NCBI RefSeq assembly: GCF_905171765.1
Contig: NC_053389.1
Coordinates: 214,960,624 to 215,024,623 of the forward strand
DNA length: 64,000 nt
Direction: 5' to 3'
Origin: Bufo bufo
Taxonomy: Eukaryota > Chordata > Amphibia > Anura > Bufonidae
The notes beneath the pieces are model-generated. The model saw nothing but the letters and a program-made list of their open reading frames with translations. It had not been told where the DNA came from and searched no databases. The position numbers were made by a program, and so were the translations under genes. This document shows, in pieces, positions 23,034 to 33,701 of this stretch (within the stretch, counting starts at the first letter, position 1; every line of letters starts with the position of its first letter).

Positions 23034-23585
23034 AGAATGTCACAAATATTTTTAGAATGCGCACACTTTAAACAGGAGATGTAGAACAGATAAAGTCGCT
23101 GTCCGCAGTATCTATGAAAAAAGTACACTGAATGTCACAGATAATTTTAGGATGCGCAAACGTTATACAGGAGGTATAGCGCAAGTAATGTCGCTGTCAC
23201 CAGCGGCTAAAAAAAAATTACACTGAATTAATGTCACTGATATTTAGGATGGGCAAACATTATACAGGAGGTATAGCGCAAGTAATGTCGCTGTCACCAG
23301 TGGCTAATACAAAATTACCATGACTGCGCTAACGTTATACTGGAGATGTAGCGCAGGTAATGTCACTGCCTACAGCAGCAAAACATTTTTTTCAGAATAC
23401 CACAGATATTTCGGATACGCAAACGTTATACAGGAGATGTAGCGCAGGTAATGTAACTGTCCGCAGCGGACACCGTCTACGGAAAAAGTACACTGGATGT
23501 CACAGATATTTTTAGGCTGCGCACACGTTACACAGGAGATGTAGCGTAGATAATGTCGCTGTCTGCAGCGGCCAAATAATTGCAA
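23033..23585 (+). repeat. Tandem array, about 5 diverged units of 85-120 bp
   Basis: Units share TGTCACAGATATTTTTAGG, then GCGCAAACGTTATACAGGAG, then GTAGCGCAGGTAATGTCGCT, then GTCCGCAGCGG. Unit lengths vary because of deletions. A further direct repeat of about 115 bp (TTTAGCGCAGGTTGC ... TAGTCCTTAAAAGGACTTTT) follows at 23590-23760. The array is the subterminal repeat zone of the hAT element ending at 24063. Confidence 0.75.
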
Positions 23586-24989
23586 GCTATTTAGCGCAGG
23601 TTGCACTAAAAATATATATTGCTGCCAGATACAACAATAGTCCTTAAAAGGACTTTTGGGTCTCTCTAACAATTCCAAGCAATTTAGCGCAGGTTGCGCT
23701 AATAATTATATTACTGCCAGATACCACAATAGTCCTTAAAAGGACTTTTGTGTCTCTAACAAGTTTATTTAATAAAATATTACTATTTCACTTCTTACAC
23801 TATCTTTCCCTTCTTCAGCACAGCTCTCCCTGACTAAGACTGAGCCGAACACGTGTCCCGTCAGCCAATCACTGTAATGCCAGTAGCCAACATGGCTACG
23901 GCATTACAGTGAATGGCAGTACTTGCCTGCATTCTTATTGGTTGCGTAGCAGCCAACAAACGTGCGGGGAGGATACTCGAGCATGGCGCTCGAGCACACA
24001 CGGTGTTCGGCCGAATATCGCGATGCTCGAGTAAAATTTGTGTTCGGTTTCACTTCTCATCTGTATGCGCCACAAAGATTAGAATGTGGCATATTTCTAA
24101 GAGAGGAAAGACAAAGGTAATAGTGGCTCACTGTACCTTTAACAAAGGAGTGGTGCTACAAAGCCCCGTTGATTCACCCAACCAACACAATTATAAATAG
24201 AGAAAGTTAAAGATTGGGCTGAGCACTCAAATACTGGAATGCTGCATATATAAGGTAATACATTAAGAATATTTATTCTCTGCAAGGTATACACAATAAA
24301 AGCGATTTAAAACTGACATATAAGAACAAACACGGACATATAAGTCCTAAAATAAAACCTAAAATAAACTCTGCATTATATGGATCCAAATAAATGTGGC
24401 GATATATTGCAATATAGTATCAGTTAATCCTCTCACATGAAGGGGTTAAAATACATGAAGTAGTAGAATCAGCAAGGTTTGGTATGTATCCACCTCAGGT
24501 GGTAAATGGTGAGTGTGTATACACCTCAAGTTCAGTTTGCCAGTGTCATTAATTAATGAATCGACAGGTGTGTTTATCCACCTGCAGGAAAATACCCAAC
24601 TGTTCCAGGACAGATTAGTAAAATGTGAAGCGGTCATATAATGAACTGTAAAACAGTCATAAAATAAGGCGATATAGCAGAAGGATTCGCGGTGTATTTG
24701 TGGCGTCCCACTGTACCGCACTGCCTAAAACGCCTTTTACCTTTCCGGACGGTTTCTATTGCTGTAAGTATCCTTAGTGAACGGGCCCGTTCATATGGTC
24801 CTCAATTGACCAAGTTTATGATGAGTAATACATTCAGATGTTCGCAGAAATTTCAAGGTGTATAGTACAGCCAGTATCCGGCAACACCAGGGAGTCGGTG
24901 GGATTTCAGAGGGATATCTTTCAATCTGCAATTCTTCAAAGAAGACGGTGGATAAATATACAGTTGCTCATCCTTAAATATAGCAGGGT

Positions 24990-25043
24990 CTGGTCAAACG
25001 CGTTTCGGGGTTTCCACTTTACCCCTTCCTCAGTGGTGACCTG
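24990..25043 (-). ncRNA. Hammerhead ribozyme-like motif of Penelope-like element A
   Basis: On the minus strand the conserved core CTGAGGA (consensus CUGANGA; plus 25027-25033) is followed by a stem-loop AGGGGTAAAGTGGAAACCCC. Then come GAAA (plus 25003-25006) and the short self-complementary ACGCGT. Outer bases GGTCA and TGACC can pair as stem I. This is the minimal hammerhead arrangement known from Penelope-like elements, and all core residues are present. Confidence 0.6.
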
Positions 25044-25204
25044 CTGGGGCAACTAACATGCCCTTTATACCTCTTGAAAGGAAAACCAGGATTCAGGTTC
25101 CAAGTAAAATCAGGAGTGGATTATCTTAAAAGTAAAATCCGGAGTGGATTGTCTTAAAATGTTCAATATTCTGTGAAATATCAACCAAATAACCATAATC
25201 TTCA

Positions 25205-25690
25205 ACTTGCATATCTAAAAACAAGATAAATGAACAAATGCTGTCTAGATTAATGAACAAATGCTGCGGTTTTGATGCGTTTTTTTCTCATAAGATGCGT
25301 TTTTATCACCAGAACTGCTTAAATGTAGCATAAAACATTTTAAATGGATCCAAATATACCAGAGATACAAAAAGTGCAATAAATTATATAAAAATGTGCA
25401 ATAAATTATATAAAAATGTATCAAAAACCAGTACACATGTATTCATAGAGATATTCATAGATGTTCTTTTCATAACCTTATATCCAAAGTTTCTGCATAT
25501 CTAGGAACAATATAAATGAACAAATACTGGCTAAAAACATAAAAACGCACATGCGGTTTTCATGCGTTTTTTTCTCATATAATGCGTTTTCATCACCAGA
25601 ACTGCTTAAATGTGTCATAAAACATTTTTAATGGGTCCTAATATAACTAAGATACAAAAAGTGCAATATATTATATAAAATGTATTAAAA
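25205..25690 (-). repeat. Direct repeat of about 290 bp in Penelope A tail
   Basis: The blocks starting near 25210 and 25510 share AAATGAACAAATGCTG / AAATGAACAAATACTG, GCGTTTTTTTCTCATA, ATCACCAGAACTGCTTAAAT and GATACAAAAAGTGCAATA. The second block continues at 28268, beyond the two Tc1 elements, with the TATTC-TAGATG-TTCATAG segment. This shows that both Tc1 elements entered an already duplicated tail. Confidence 0.7.
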
Positions 25691-25698
25691 CCGGTATA

Positions 25699-27320
25699 CA
25701 GTTGCAAGAAAAAGTATGTGAACCCTTTGGAATGATATGGATTTCTGCACAAATTGGTCATAAAATGTGATCTGATCTTCATCTAAGTCACAACAATAGA
25801 CAATCACAGTCTGCTTAAACTAATAACACACAAAGAATAAAATTTTACCATGTTTTTATTGAACACAGCATGTAAACATTCACAGTGCAGGTGGAAAAAT
25901 TATGTGAACCCTTGGATTTAATAACTGGTTGAACCTCCTTTGGCAGCAATAACTTCAACCAAACTTTTCCTGTAGTTGAAGATCAGACGTGTACAATGGT
26001 CAGGAGTAATTCTTGACCATTCCTCTTTACAGAACTGTTTCAGTTCAGCAATATTCTTGGGATGTCTGGTGTGAATCGCTTTCTTGAGGTCATGCCACAG
26101 CATCTCAATCGGGTTGAGGTCAGGACTCTGACTGGGCCACTTCAGAAGGCATATATTCTTCTTTTTAAGCCATTCTGTTGTTGATTTACTTCTATGCTTT
26201 AGGTCGTTGTCCTGTTGCAACACCCATCTTCTGTTGAGCTTCAGCTGGTGGACAGATGGCCTTAAGTTCTACTGCAAAATGTCTTGATAAACTTGGGAAT
26301 TCATATTTCCTTCGATGATAGCAATCCGTCCAGGCCCTGACGCAGCAAAGCAGCCCCAAACCATGATGCCCCCACCACCATACTTCACAGTTGGGATGAG
26401 GTTTTGATGTTGGTGTGCTGTGCCTCTTTTTTTCCACACATAGTGTTGTGTGTTTCTTCCAAACAACTGAACTTTGGTTTCATCTGTCCACAGAATATTT
26501 TGCCAGTACTGCTGTGGAACATCCAGGTGCTCTTGCGCAAACTGTAAATGTGCAGCAATGGTTTTTTTTTGGACAGCAGTGGCTTCCTCTGTGGTATCCT
26601 CCCATGAAATCCATTCTTGTTTAGTGTTTTACGTATCGTAGATTCGCTAACAGGGATGTTAGCATATGCCATAGACTTTTGTAAGTCTTTAGCTGACACT
26701 CTAGGATTCTTCTTCACCTCATTGAGCAGTCGGCGCTGTGCTCTTGCAGTCATCTTTACAGGACGGCCACTCGTAGGGAGAGTAGCAGCAGTGCTGAACT
26801 TTCTCCATTCATAGACAATTTGTCTTACCGTGGACTGATAAACAGCAAGGCTTTTGGAGATACTTTATAACCCTTTCCAGCTTTATGCAAGTCAACAATT
26901 CTTAATAGTAGGTCTTCTGAGAGCTCTTTTGTGCGAGGCATCATTCACATCAGGCAATGCTTCTTGTGAAAATCAAACCCAGAACTGGTGTGTGTTTTTT
27001 ATAGGGCAGGGCAGCTGTAAAGAACACCTCCAATCTTATCTCATTGATTGGACTCCAGTTGGCTGACACCTCACTCCAATTAGCTCTTGGAGATGTCATT
27101 AGTCTAGGGGTTCACATACTTTTCCCACCAGCACTGTGAATGTTTACATGGTGCGTTCAATAAAAACATGGTAACATTTTATTCTTTATGTATTATTTGT
27201 TTAAGCAGACTGTGATTGTCTATTGTTGTGACTTAGATGAATATCAGATCACATTTTATGACCAATTTGTGCAGAAATCCATATAATTCCAAAGGGTTCA
27301 CATACTTTTTCTTGCAACTG
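25699..27320 (-). mobile_element. Tc1-like transposon (copy 1 of a two-copy family)
   Basis: Inverted ends start CAGTTGCAAGAAAAAGTATG, flanked by TA at 25697-25698 and 27321-27322. The length of 1622 bp is full size for Tc1. Its transposase gene on the minus strand is dead. The element at 61935-63553 is the same family in the opposite orientation. Confidence 0.9.
25918..26941 (-). pseudogene. Tc1-like transposase pseudogene
   Basis: The start ATG is at 26941 ([10 protein letters not shown]). Tc1-family features follow in order: an N-terminal paired-like helix-turn-helix (frameshifted near 26860), then [20 protein letters not shown] (about 26700-26753). The catalytic core includes GGGGIMVWGCFAASGPG (about 26340), DNDLKH with the second Asp (about 26205) and [11 protein letters not shown] with the final Glu (about 26110). 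Frameshifts near 26440 and 26220 and stops break it into several frames. A full family member is about 340 residues. Confidence 0.85.
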
Positions 27321-27326
27321 TACATA

Positions 27327-28265
27327 CAGTACAGACCAAAAGTTTGGACACACCTTCTCATTCAAAGAGTTTTCTTTATTTTCATGACTATGAAGGCATC
27401 AAAACTATGAATTAACACATGTGGAATTATATACATAACAAACAAGTGTGAAAAAACTGAAAATATGTCATATTCTAGGTTCTTCAAAGTAGCCACCTTT
27501 TGCTTTAAATACTGCTTTGCACACTCTTGGCATTCTCTTGATGAGCTTCAAGAGGTAGTCCCCTGAAATGGTCTTCCAACAGTCTTGAAGGAGTTCCCAG
27601 AAATGCTTAGCACTTGTTGGCCCTTTTGCCTTCACTCTGCGGTCCAGCTCAACCCAAACCATCTCGATTGGGTTCAGGTCCAGTGACTGTGGAGGCCAGG
27701 TCATCTGGCGCAGCACCCCATCACTCTCCTTCATGGTCAAATAGCCCTTACTTTCAAAGTTTTACCAATTTTTCGGCTGACTGACTGACCTTCATTTCTT
27801 AAAGTAATGATGGCCACTCATTTTTCTTTACTTAGCTGCTTTTTTCTTGACATAATACAAATTCTAACAGTCTATTCAGTAGGACTATCAGCTGTGTTTC
27901 CACTTGACTTCTCCTCAACGCAACTGATGGTCCCAACCCCATTTATAAGGCAAGAAATCCCACTTATTAAACCTGACAGGGCACACCTGTGAAGTGAAAA
28001 ACATTTCAGGGGACTACCTCTTGAAGCTCATCAAGAGAATGGCAAGAGTGTGCAAAGCAGTAATCAAAGCAAAAGGTGGCTACTTTGAAGAACCTAGAAT
28101 ATGACATATTTTCAGTTGTTTCACACTTGTTTGTTATGTATATAATTCCACATGTGTTAATTCATAGTTTTGATGCCTTCAGTGTGAATCTACAATTTTC
28201 ATAGTCATGAAAATAAAGAAAACTCTTTGAATGAGAAGGTGTGTCCAAACTTTTGGTCTGTACTG
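27327..28265 (-). mobile_element. Foldback Tc1-like element
   Basis: Flanked by TA (27325-27326 and 28266-28267), both ends start CAGTACAGACCAAAAGTTTG. The inverted similarity extends about 240 bp on each side, far beyond the usual terminal repeat, and takes in the 3' end of the transposase gene on both arms. The left arm plus the middle encodes a C-terminal transposase piece on the minus strand (27468-27740) with SLDLNPIEMVW (catalytic Glu) and ending AVFKAKGGYFEEPRI. A second copy of this C-terminus lies inverted at about 28020-28100. The catalytic aspartates are missing. Confidence 0.85.
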
Positions 28266-28447
28266 TATATATTCGTAGATGCTTTCATAGACATTCTTTT
28301 CATAGCCTTGTGTTTTATTGATTGGAGATGTAGGCGGAGGCCTTAACCGAAGGGGAGAGCCAGAGTACGTAGAAGCAAAGTACCTCTGCTCACCCGTCAG
28401 GTCGAGGCGCCCACCTATAGAAAAACAAATATCTCCAATTCCGCATT

Positions 28448-29280
28448 TTAACCACCAGGTACCAGTGAGTTAAAATCAAATATAAAATGTGACTCTATAC
28501 GAGACATTTTTCTACTAAAATTTCCTCCTTTCCAATCTGGATTTACACTCTGTATGGCTGCGTAAGAGAGACCTGAAGGATCCTGGTTGTGGTGGGTCTT
28601 AAAGTGTTTGGAGACTGTATGGTTCTCAAAACCATTCCTTAATTTAGTAAGGTAACCCTCTTCTTTAGAGTTTTTTTTGTGGGGCCCACATATTGCTTGT
28701 TTCAATACATAGATAACGCTCTTACTATTACAGGTTAAAAACTCGTTTATCTCATATTAAAATGAGCTAGTCGTTGATGAAATCTTCATTGTTTTCTTAG
28801 AGAAGTTAGTCACTCTACAGTTACTGCAGCTGTTGCATCTGAAAAAGCCACTTAACTGCAACCAGCTGCTTATAGGGTTCTTTCGCGATTTTTTGGGAGG
28901 TTTGATTGTTGGTGCAACTTTCAAACTTAGATTCGCTGCTTTTGTGTAGACTATCCTCTGTGTTTTACTCATTTCAGGGCCTATTACTCTATCCTTCAAA
29001 ATAAAATGCCAGTGTCTGTGTATTATCCTTTCAATTTTTTTTATAATTGGCGTTAAATGGTAGAATAATCTGTATGGATTCGGAATCTATTTCTCTATTA
29101 GAGGGTCTTTTATCAATAGGTTCCAGTTTTCTAACTTTTTCAAGAGATGTCTTTATGTGTTTAACTGGATAATCCTTAATTTTAAATTGTTCTTTCATCT
29201 TGAGTGCCTCCAGTTCAAAAGCAGTATTCTGAGTGCAGTTGCGTTTCAGGCGTCTGAACTGTCCTGTTGGCACATTAAGT
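28448..29280 (-). pseudogene. Penelope-like GIY-YIG endonuclease remnant
   Basis: Minus-strand frames encode, in order, a linker (29031-29273), a cysteine-containing segment with FFRCNSCSNCRVTNFSKKT (28757-28999), and a C-terminal endonuclease part (28448-28705). The last has HHNQDPSGLSYAAIQSV and RIESHFIFDFNSLVPGG, which align with the homologous region of the better copy at 42839-43363. Frameshifts separate the three frames, and the GIY motif itself is damaged. Confidence 0.65.
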
Positions 29281-29529
29281 AGCCACCTAGGAAGGTGGCA
29301 ACTAGAGTGTAAAATAAAACTATTTTTCGCTGTTGGTTTATAATACGTGCAACAGTTCGGTCTGCCTGAATCAACTTTTTATAGTAAGATCCAAAAATAC
29401 CACCTCTGTCCTACTGGTACTCGCAGTAAACCTTAAATTGTAATCATTTTCATTAATATCCTCAAGGAAATATTTCAAGGATGCCTCATCACCCTTCCAA
29501 ACAAAAAAGATGTCATCTATATAATGATG

Positions 29530-29753
29530 TGGGGGATTGAGTCAGCACAACCTTTATGTAGGTGCACATCACTATGGCGAAATACATATACAAACGCAAA
29601 ATACAAATGTGATAGCACTCTGCAACCAGCATTCTGCCCTGCCTCTATGCTGGATGAGGCATTGGTGTACATTTTGGCCAAAGCGTAACAAGCCACTCAC
29701 CACGTCAAGGTCGGCTCTATGGAGTGGTCCCTAACACTATTTCCTACCTGTTT
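29530..29753 (-). mobile_element. Short SINE-like insert in reverse transcriptase
   Basis: The reverse transcriptase frame is interrupted by 224 bp flanked on both sides by ATGATG (29524-29529 and 29754-29759), a probable target duplication. Removal of the insert with one ATGATG joins the IDDI motif to the LVLW segment upstream, as in the second copy at 44800. The insert has no coding capacity and no inverted ends, so a SINE or other short retroposon is the simplest reading. Confidence 0.55.
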
Positions 29754-30407
29754 ATGATGCCATAGCACCAGGTCCGTCCCCAGTCTATGCCGTATAATGT
29801 GATCCTCCCAGTTGGACATATAGAGGTTAGCGTAGCTGGGGGCGAACCTGGTGCCCATGGTGGTCCCGGTAACCTGAAGAAGAAAATCTTATTCGTAGTA
29901 AAAATAATTGTGTTTTAAGATAAAGTCTACACCTTCTGCTATATAGTCTATTTGATTCATATAAAACATTTGACTTTTGTCCAGTTATGATTTAAGGGCC
30001 ATTTTTCCCTGTTCATGTTTGATACTAGTATAAAGTGCTTGGACATCTAGTGTTCCTAGAGACCATTCAGGGTCAAAGTAAAGCTTTTCAATGATTTTAA
30101 CCATCTGGGTCGTGTCTTTAATATAAGATGCTGTTTGTTTCACTACAGGTTGGAGTAACCTATCAATATATTGTGAGAGGTTGGATGTTAAAGGATATAT
30201 TTTTTTTTGAGTATTGGATTGTGGTGATTAATATCACCTTGGTGGCCCTAATTAAACTTTTCACTGTGTATTCAATTACCCCTTAATTCCACATTTTTGT
30301 TCCCTGTACTGCCTACTTTTACCTGTGCTTAAAATAGGGTTGCTAGGCATGGTCCGTCTATCTGTTGAAGGACGGAGGACGCTGAAGCACGCAGCGTGCA
30401 AGGTCAG

Positions 30408-30898
30408 TGTCATGGTCTTACCTGCTTGCTGCTCTCCTTCGTTTGACATGTGCTGGCGGCCATCTTGGGTCCTGGGTTTCTTGTAGCCTTCCACCCTGCG
30501 GCTCCTCCTTCCCCTGGGAGGAGCTGGATGCCTAGCTCATATATATAGGAGGTCTGTGGCTTCAGTTCCTTGCTTGGTCCTCTTGTGTTCACATGCTTCT
30601 AAGACTGCTGCTGCTTCTGGTTCCTGATCCTGGCTTCGTCTGACTACCCTGCTGGTTCCTGATCCTGGCTTCGTCTGACTACCCTGCTGGTTCCTGATCC
30701 TGGCTTCGTCTGACTACCCTGCTGGTTCCTGATCCTGGCTTCGTCTGACTACCCTTCTGGTTCCTGACCTCTGGCTTCGCAAAGACTCTGCTCGGTTTCA
30801 CCATCCGTTTGGACTTTTGCTTTACAGCTTTATTTTCAATAAAGCCTTCTTATTTTCATTTATCTCTTGTTGTACGTCTGGTTCATGGTTCCGTGACA
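30408..30898 (+). mobile_element. Solo LTR with 5-bp target duplication
   Basis: The segment starts TGTCATGG and ends CCGTGACA, so the ends form TGTCA/TGACA inverted repeats. GTCAG lies directly before (30403-30407) and after (30899-30903). TATATATAGGA near 30540 looks like a TATA box and AATAAAG near 30838 like a poly(A) signal. No internal coding region is present, so this is a product of LTR-LTR recombination. The length and style resemble Ty3/gypsy LTRs such as the one at 41024-41710. Confidence 0.85.
30618..30765 (+). repeat. 35-bp tandem repeat, four units, in solo LTR
   Basis: The unit CTGGTTCCTGATCCTGGC (start of a 35-bp period that ends GACTACCCTG) occurs four times nearly perfectly, followed by a partial unit. 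It lies between the TATA-like box and the poly(A) signal of the solo LTR. Confidence 0.85.
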
Positions 30899-31576
30899 GT
30901 CAGATTACTGACAGCCAGGGACTGTAAGTAAATGATTAAAGCCAGGTCCTCCCCAGCAGCTGATAACAGTGCCTGGGCTGTGTGCACTTCTCCCTGTCCC
31001 TGCGCTTGGCAGACGCTCCCTCACTCAGCAGAGCTGGACAATGCAGAGTTGGAGCAGCGCAGACCAGGGAAGGGAGATCTGCCATCTGCTCAGTGTATAA
31101 ATGAAAGCAACATGTGGTAAGAGGAGATGAACCCTTTAGGGGGAGAGCTCTGGTTACTGACACTTTTGGGGGGCTATTGTTACTGGCTAGTGAGGGCAGG
31201 CGGGATTAGCCTCAGGGTGAGGGCAGTGGCGGCCATCTTAACTGAATAGTGAAATTGCAGTTTTATGCAGACTGGTTGCTAAGGGCTGAATCTTATTAAA
31301 TATGGGGTAAGTCAGTCTAATAGTAACTGATTCTGGAATATCATGTTATTAGTAACTACACATATGAAAATTGAAATTAGGGTCTAAATGTGACAGTTAT
31401 CCTTTAATGATCCAACCCCTGACACAATTGGACGGTTATCAAGCTGCTTGTGTACCTTTGGTAAACAGTAGAACATTGGTGTTCTACATTGTGTACTCAA
31501 AATAAAATCACTTTTGCGTTCCAACAATAGATTTTCTTGTAGACCCCTTTTACAATAAGCCTCTAATAATGGTAAA

Positions 31577-31705
31577 AAGTCATCTGTTGGGTCCTTATGT
31601 GGTTTTTATAAGTTTCACTGTCCATTAATTGTCTATCACATTCCTGTTGGGTCCTTATATAGTTGTTTATAAGTTTCACTGTCCATTAATTGTCTAGCAC
31701 ATTCC
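31577..31705 (-). repeat. 63-bp direct repeat in Penelope A
   Basis: Two adjacent copies share CTGTTGGGTCCTTAT, TATAAGTTTCACTGTCCATT and AATTGTCTA-CACATTCCT. It is a local duplication that disrupts the reverse transcriptase frame just after the DTDSYK motif. Confidence 0.8.
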
Positions 31706-32584
31706 TATTTATAGGAGTCAGTATCTAAAATAACGATTGCTCCGCCTTTATCAGCGGGGCCAATCGCTATATTCTCCATCTTCTGCAGCTGTTTTATCGC
31801 AGCAATCTCTTGATTAGATAGATTATTTTTAGAATTACTAGTATTCATACTTCTAATACCTCTCTCTACATTTTTACGAAAGGTCTCAATTTCTGAACTG
31901 ATCTCCTGTCTAGGGAACATGTGTGACTTCGGCCTAAGTTTAGTGTGTATATGGGTACTTCCTATATCTAAATTCACAAAAATTTGATTTCTTTTAAAGT
32001 ATTTCTTCAGGCACAATTTCCTGACAAATATTTTGATACCGATATAAGTATCGAACTTATTAAGTGTTGTTGAAGGGGCAAATTTTAAACCCTTATTGAG
32101 GAGATCTATTTGGGATCTTGGTAGATGCGTCTTACTAAGGTTAATGATTAAGTCTGAGGTCACATTAGTATCTATAGTCTGGAGTGATTTTGTCTTTTTA
32201 CGTTTACTTCTTCTGGTTTTTCACTTCCTCCTTGGTAGCGGTGTCTTCTGTGTCTCTACTCCTGTCCCCAATCTTGCGTGTTCAGATCCCGGTGATAGTG
32301 TTATTTGTGAGGGGATGTATGATGTGATATCCTGTGTTCCCAATTCTGATTCTCCTGCCTGTTCCGCAGGTTGTATGGACGTGACGTTGGTGATGGTGTT
32401 CTGTGTGATCTGTTCGGGGAATATGGTGACAATTGGTAAGTGGATTGTCTGGTGCGAGGTCTGTGGTGAGACGGGGTGCGAACTAAAAAATGATCGCTGG
32501 TTAGTGTCTCATATTTTTTTTTAGAAACAGGTATATTGAACTTGAATAACAGTAACAGGGTTACCTATTTATATTTTTTCAGTT

Positions 32585-33697
32585 TATGTGAAAGGCCCCA
32601 GGTGCTCCTTTATGTTTGGGCCCTGCCGTGTGTCAAGACATAAGATTAGGGCCACAACGGGGATATTTCTTAAGACAGGAGAAATGGGGTGATACATTTT
32701 GGGGTGTACTTCTTCATTTTCATGTGCTCTGTACACTTTTGGGTAAAAAAATAAAAAATTTTGTTTTCACCTGCTTAGCATTAATTTCTACAAAAAACTA
32801 CGGTGTCTAAAAGCTCCCTACACCCCTAGATGAATACCTTAGGGGGTCTAGTTTTCAAAATGGGGTCATGTATGGGGGTTTTCTATTGTTTTGGCAGTTC
32901 AACGCCATTACAAGTGTGTAATGGGACCTAAAACATTTTCAAGTAAATTTTGTGTTCTGAAAGCCACTGGGTGCTTCTTTATATTTGGGCCCTGCCGTTT
33001 GTCAAGACATAGGATTAGGGCCACAATGGGGATATTTCTGAAGACAGGAGAAATGGGGTGATACATTTTGGGGTGTACTTCTTAATTTTTATGTGCTCTG
33101 TAGAAATAAAACTGTCTTTAAATTGACACTTTTGTGTAAAAAAATTTTTCACCCTCTTAGCATGAATTTCTTTAAAAAACTATGGGGTCAGAAAACTCAT
33201 TACACCCATAGATGAATACGTTAAGGGGTCTAGTTTTTAAAATGGTGTCACTTTTGGGGGGTTATATTATTCTGACACTTGCAAACTCTGCAAACTTTGC
33301 TTGTTGCAGGAAAAAATATGTACTTCAAAAAAATTTTAATGAATGTAAAATGGTTTCCTAAATTAAAAAAAAGTAAATGTTTTTTGTAAGTGCAACCAAA
33401 ATTAAGTAAAGATGTGGAAATTTCTGATAAAAATATTGAATAGTATTAATGTATGTATGTGAAATATTGCAGTTGAAAATATGTCAATTTTTACAAAGTT
33501 TTTTAATAAAGATACGCATATTATATCAGTAAAATTTTACCACCTAAGTAAAGTACAATATGTGACGAGAAAATAATGTCGGAATTACTTTTATGTGCAA
33601 AACCTTTATGAAGTTATTCTTTGCTAAAGTGACACATGCCAGATTTCCAAAATCTGGCTTGGTCATTAAGGCCCAAACAGGCTTGGTCACTAAGGGG
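32585..33697. mobile_element. Right end of the outer piggyBac-type element
   Basis: Two diverged tandem units of about 365 bp start near 32595 and 32962. They share GTGCT-CTTTAT-TTTGGGCC, GTCAAGACATA, GGGGTGATACATTTTGGGGT and TAGATGAATAC-TTA-GGGGTCTAG. The segment then ends in stacked inverted motifs (CTTGGTCATTAAGGCC, CTTGGTCACTAAGGGG) and TTAA at 33698. Its style parallels the block array at 15330-18710. No coding sequence. Confidence 0.6.
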
Positions 33698-33701
33698 TTA
33701 A

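Larger units (their letters stand above)
13100..24063 (-). mobile_element. hAT element interrupted by piggyBac
   Basis: Two parts of one minus-strand hAT element lie at 13100-14866 and 22465-24063, separated by the piggyBac element 14867-22464. The right terminus, read inward from about 24063, starts CAGATGAGAAGTGAAACCG. Next inward come a GC-rich palindromic zone (23870-23960), a tandem array (23033-23585) and transposase remnants. The left terminus is not recognised; the 3' part of the transposase is lost near 13206. The second hAT (47150-50917) has the same order of parts. Confidence 0.65.
29281..32163 (-). pseudogene. Penelope-like reverse transcriptase remnant
   Basis: Minus-strand pieces match the Penelope-like reverse transcriptase. 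They are IDDIFFVWKGDEASLKYFL with the catalytic Asp pair (about 29470-29525), a TMGTRFAPSYANLYMSNWED piece (about 29810-29870), and an N-terminal stretch at 31705-32163 ending in IGPADKGGAIVILDTDSYK. The N-terminal piece stops at 31705, where a 63-bp direct repeat starts (31577-31705). The gene is split by inserts at 29530-29753 and about 30290-31380. Confidence 0.7.
24064..32530 (-). mobile_element. Penelope-like retroelement A, broken
   Basis: Minus-strand fragments of a Penelope-like element run from an N-terminal region (about 32163) through reverse transcriptase parts to a GIY-YIG endonuclease end (28448). Then come a 3' tail with direct repeats (25205-25690 and 28268-28310) and a hammerhead-like motif (24990-25043). 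It is interrupted by Tc1 elements at 25699-27320 and 27327-28265, a small insert at 29530-29753, and a segment with a solo LTR (about 30290-31380). Penelope-like elements combine a telomerase-related reverse transcriptase with a GIY-YIG nuclease. Confidence 0.7.
9223..33701. mobile_element. 24.5-kb nested TTAA-flanked insertion
   Basis: TTAA lies at 9223-9226 and 33698-33701. Just inside, the left end reads CCCCTTAGTGAC and the right end, read inward, also reads CCCCTTAGTGAC, as terminal inverted repeats of one piggyBac-type element. The flanks reconstruct a single site: the left flank ends with the block ending GTCAGCTTTAA, and the right flank starts TTAAAGGGGTAGGGTGCTG. The intact order of these two blocks is seen at 8766-8800 in the neighbouring repeat unit. 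Inside are a dead piggyBac transposase (10221-11370) and many later insertions. The original element was probably a few kb and has grown by nesting. Confidence 0.75.
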
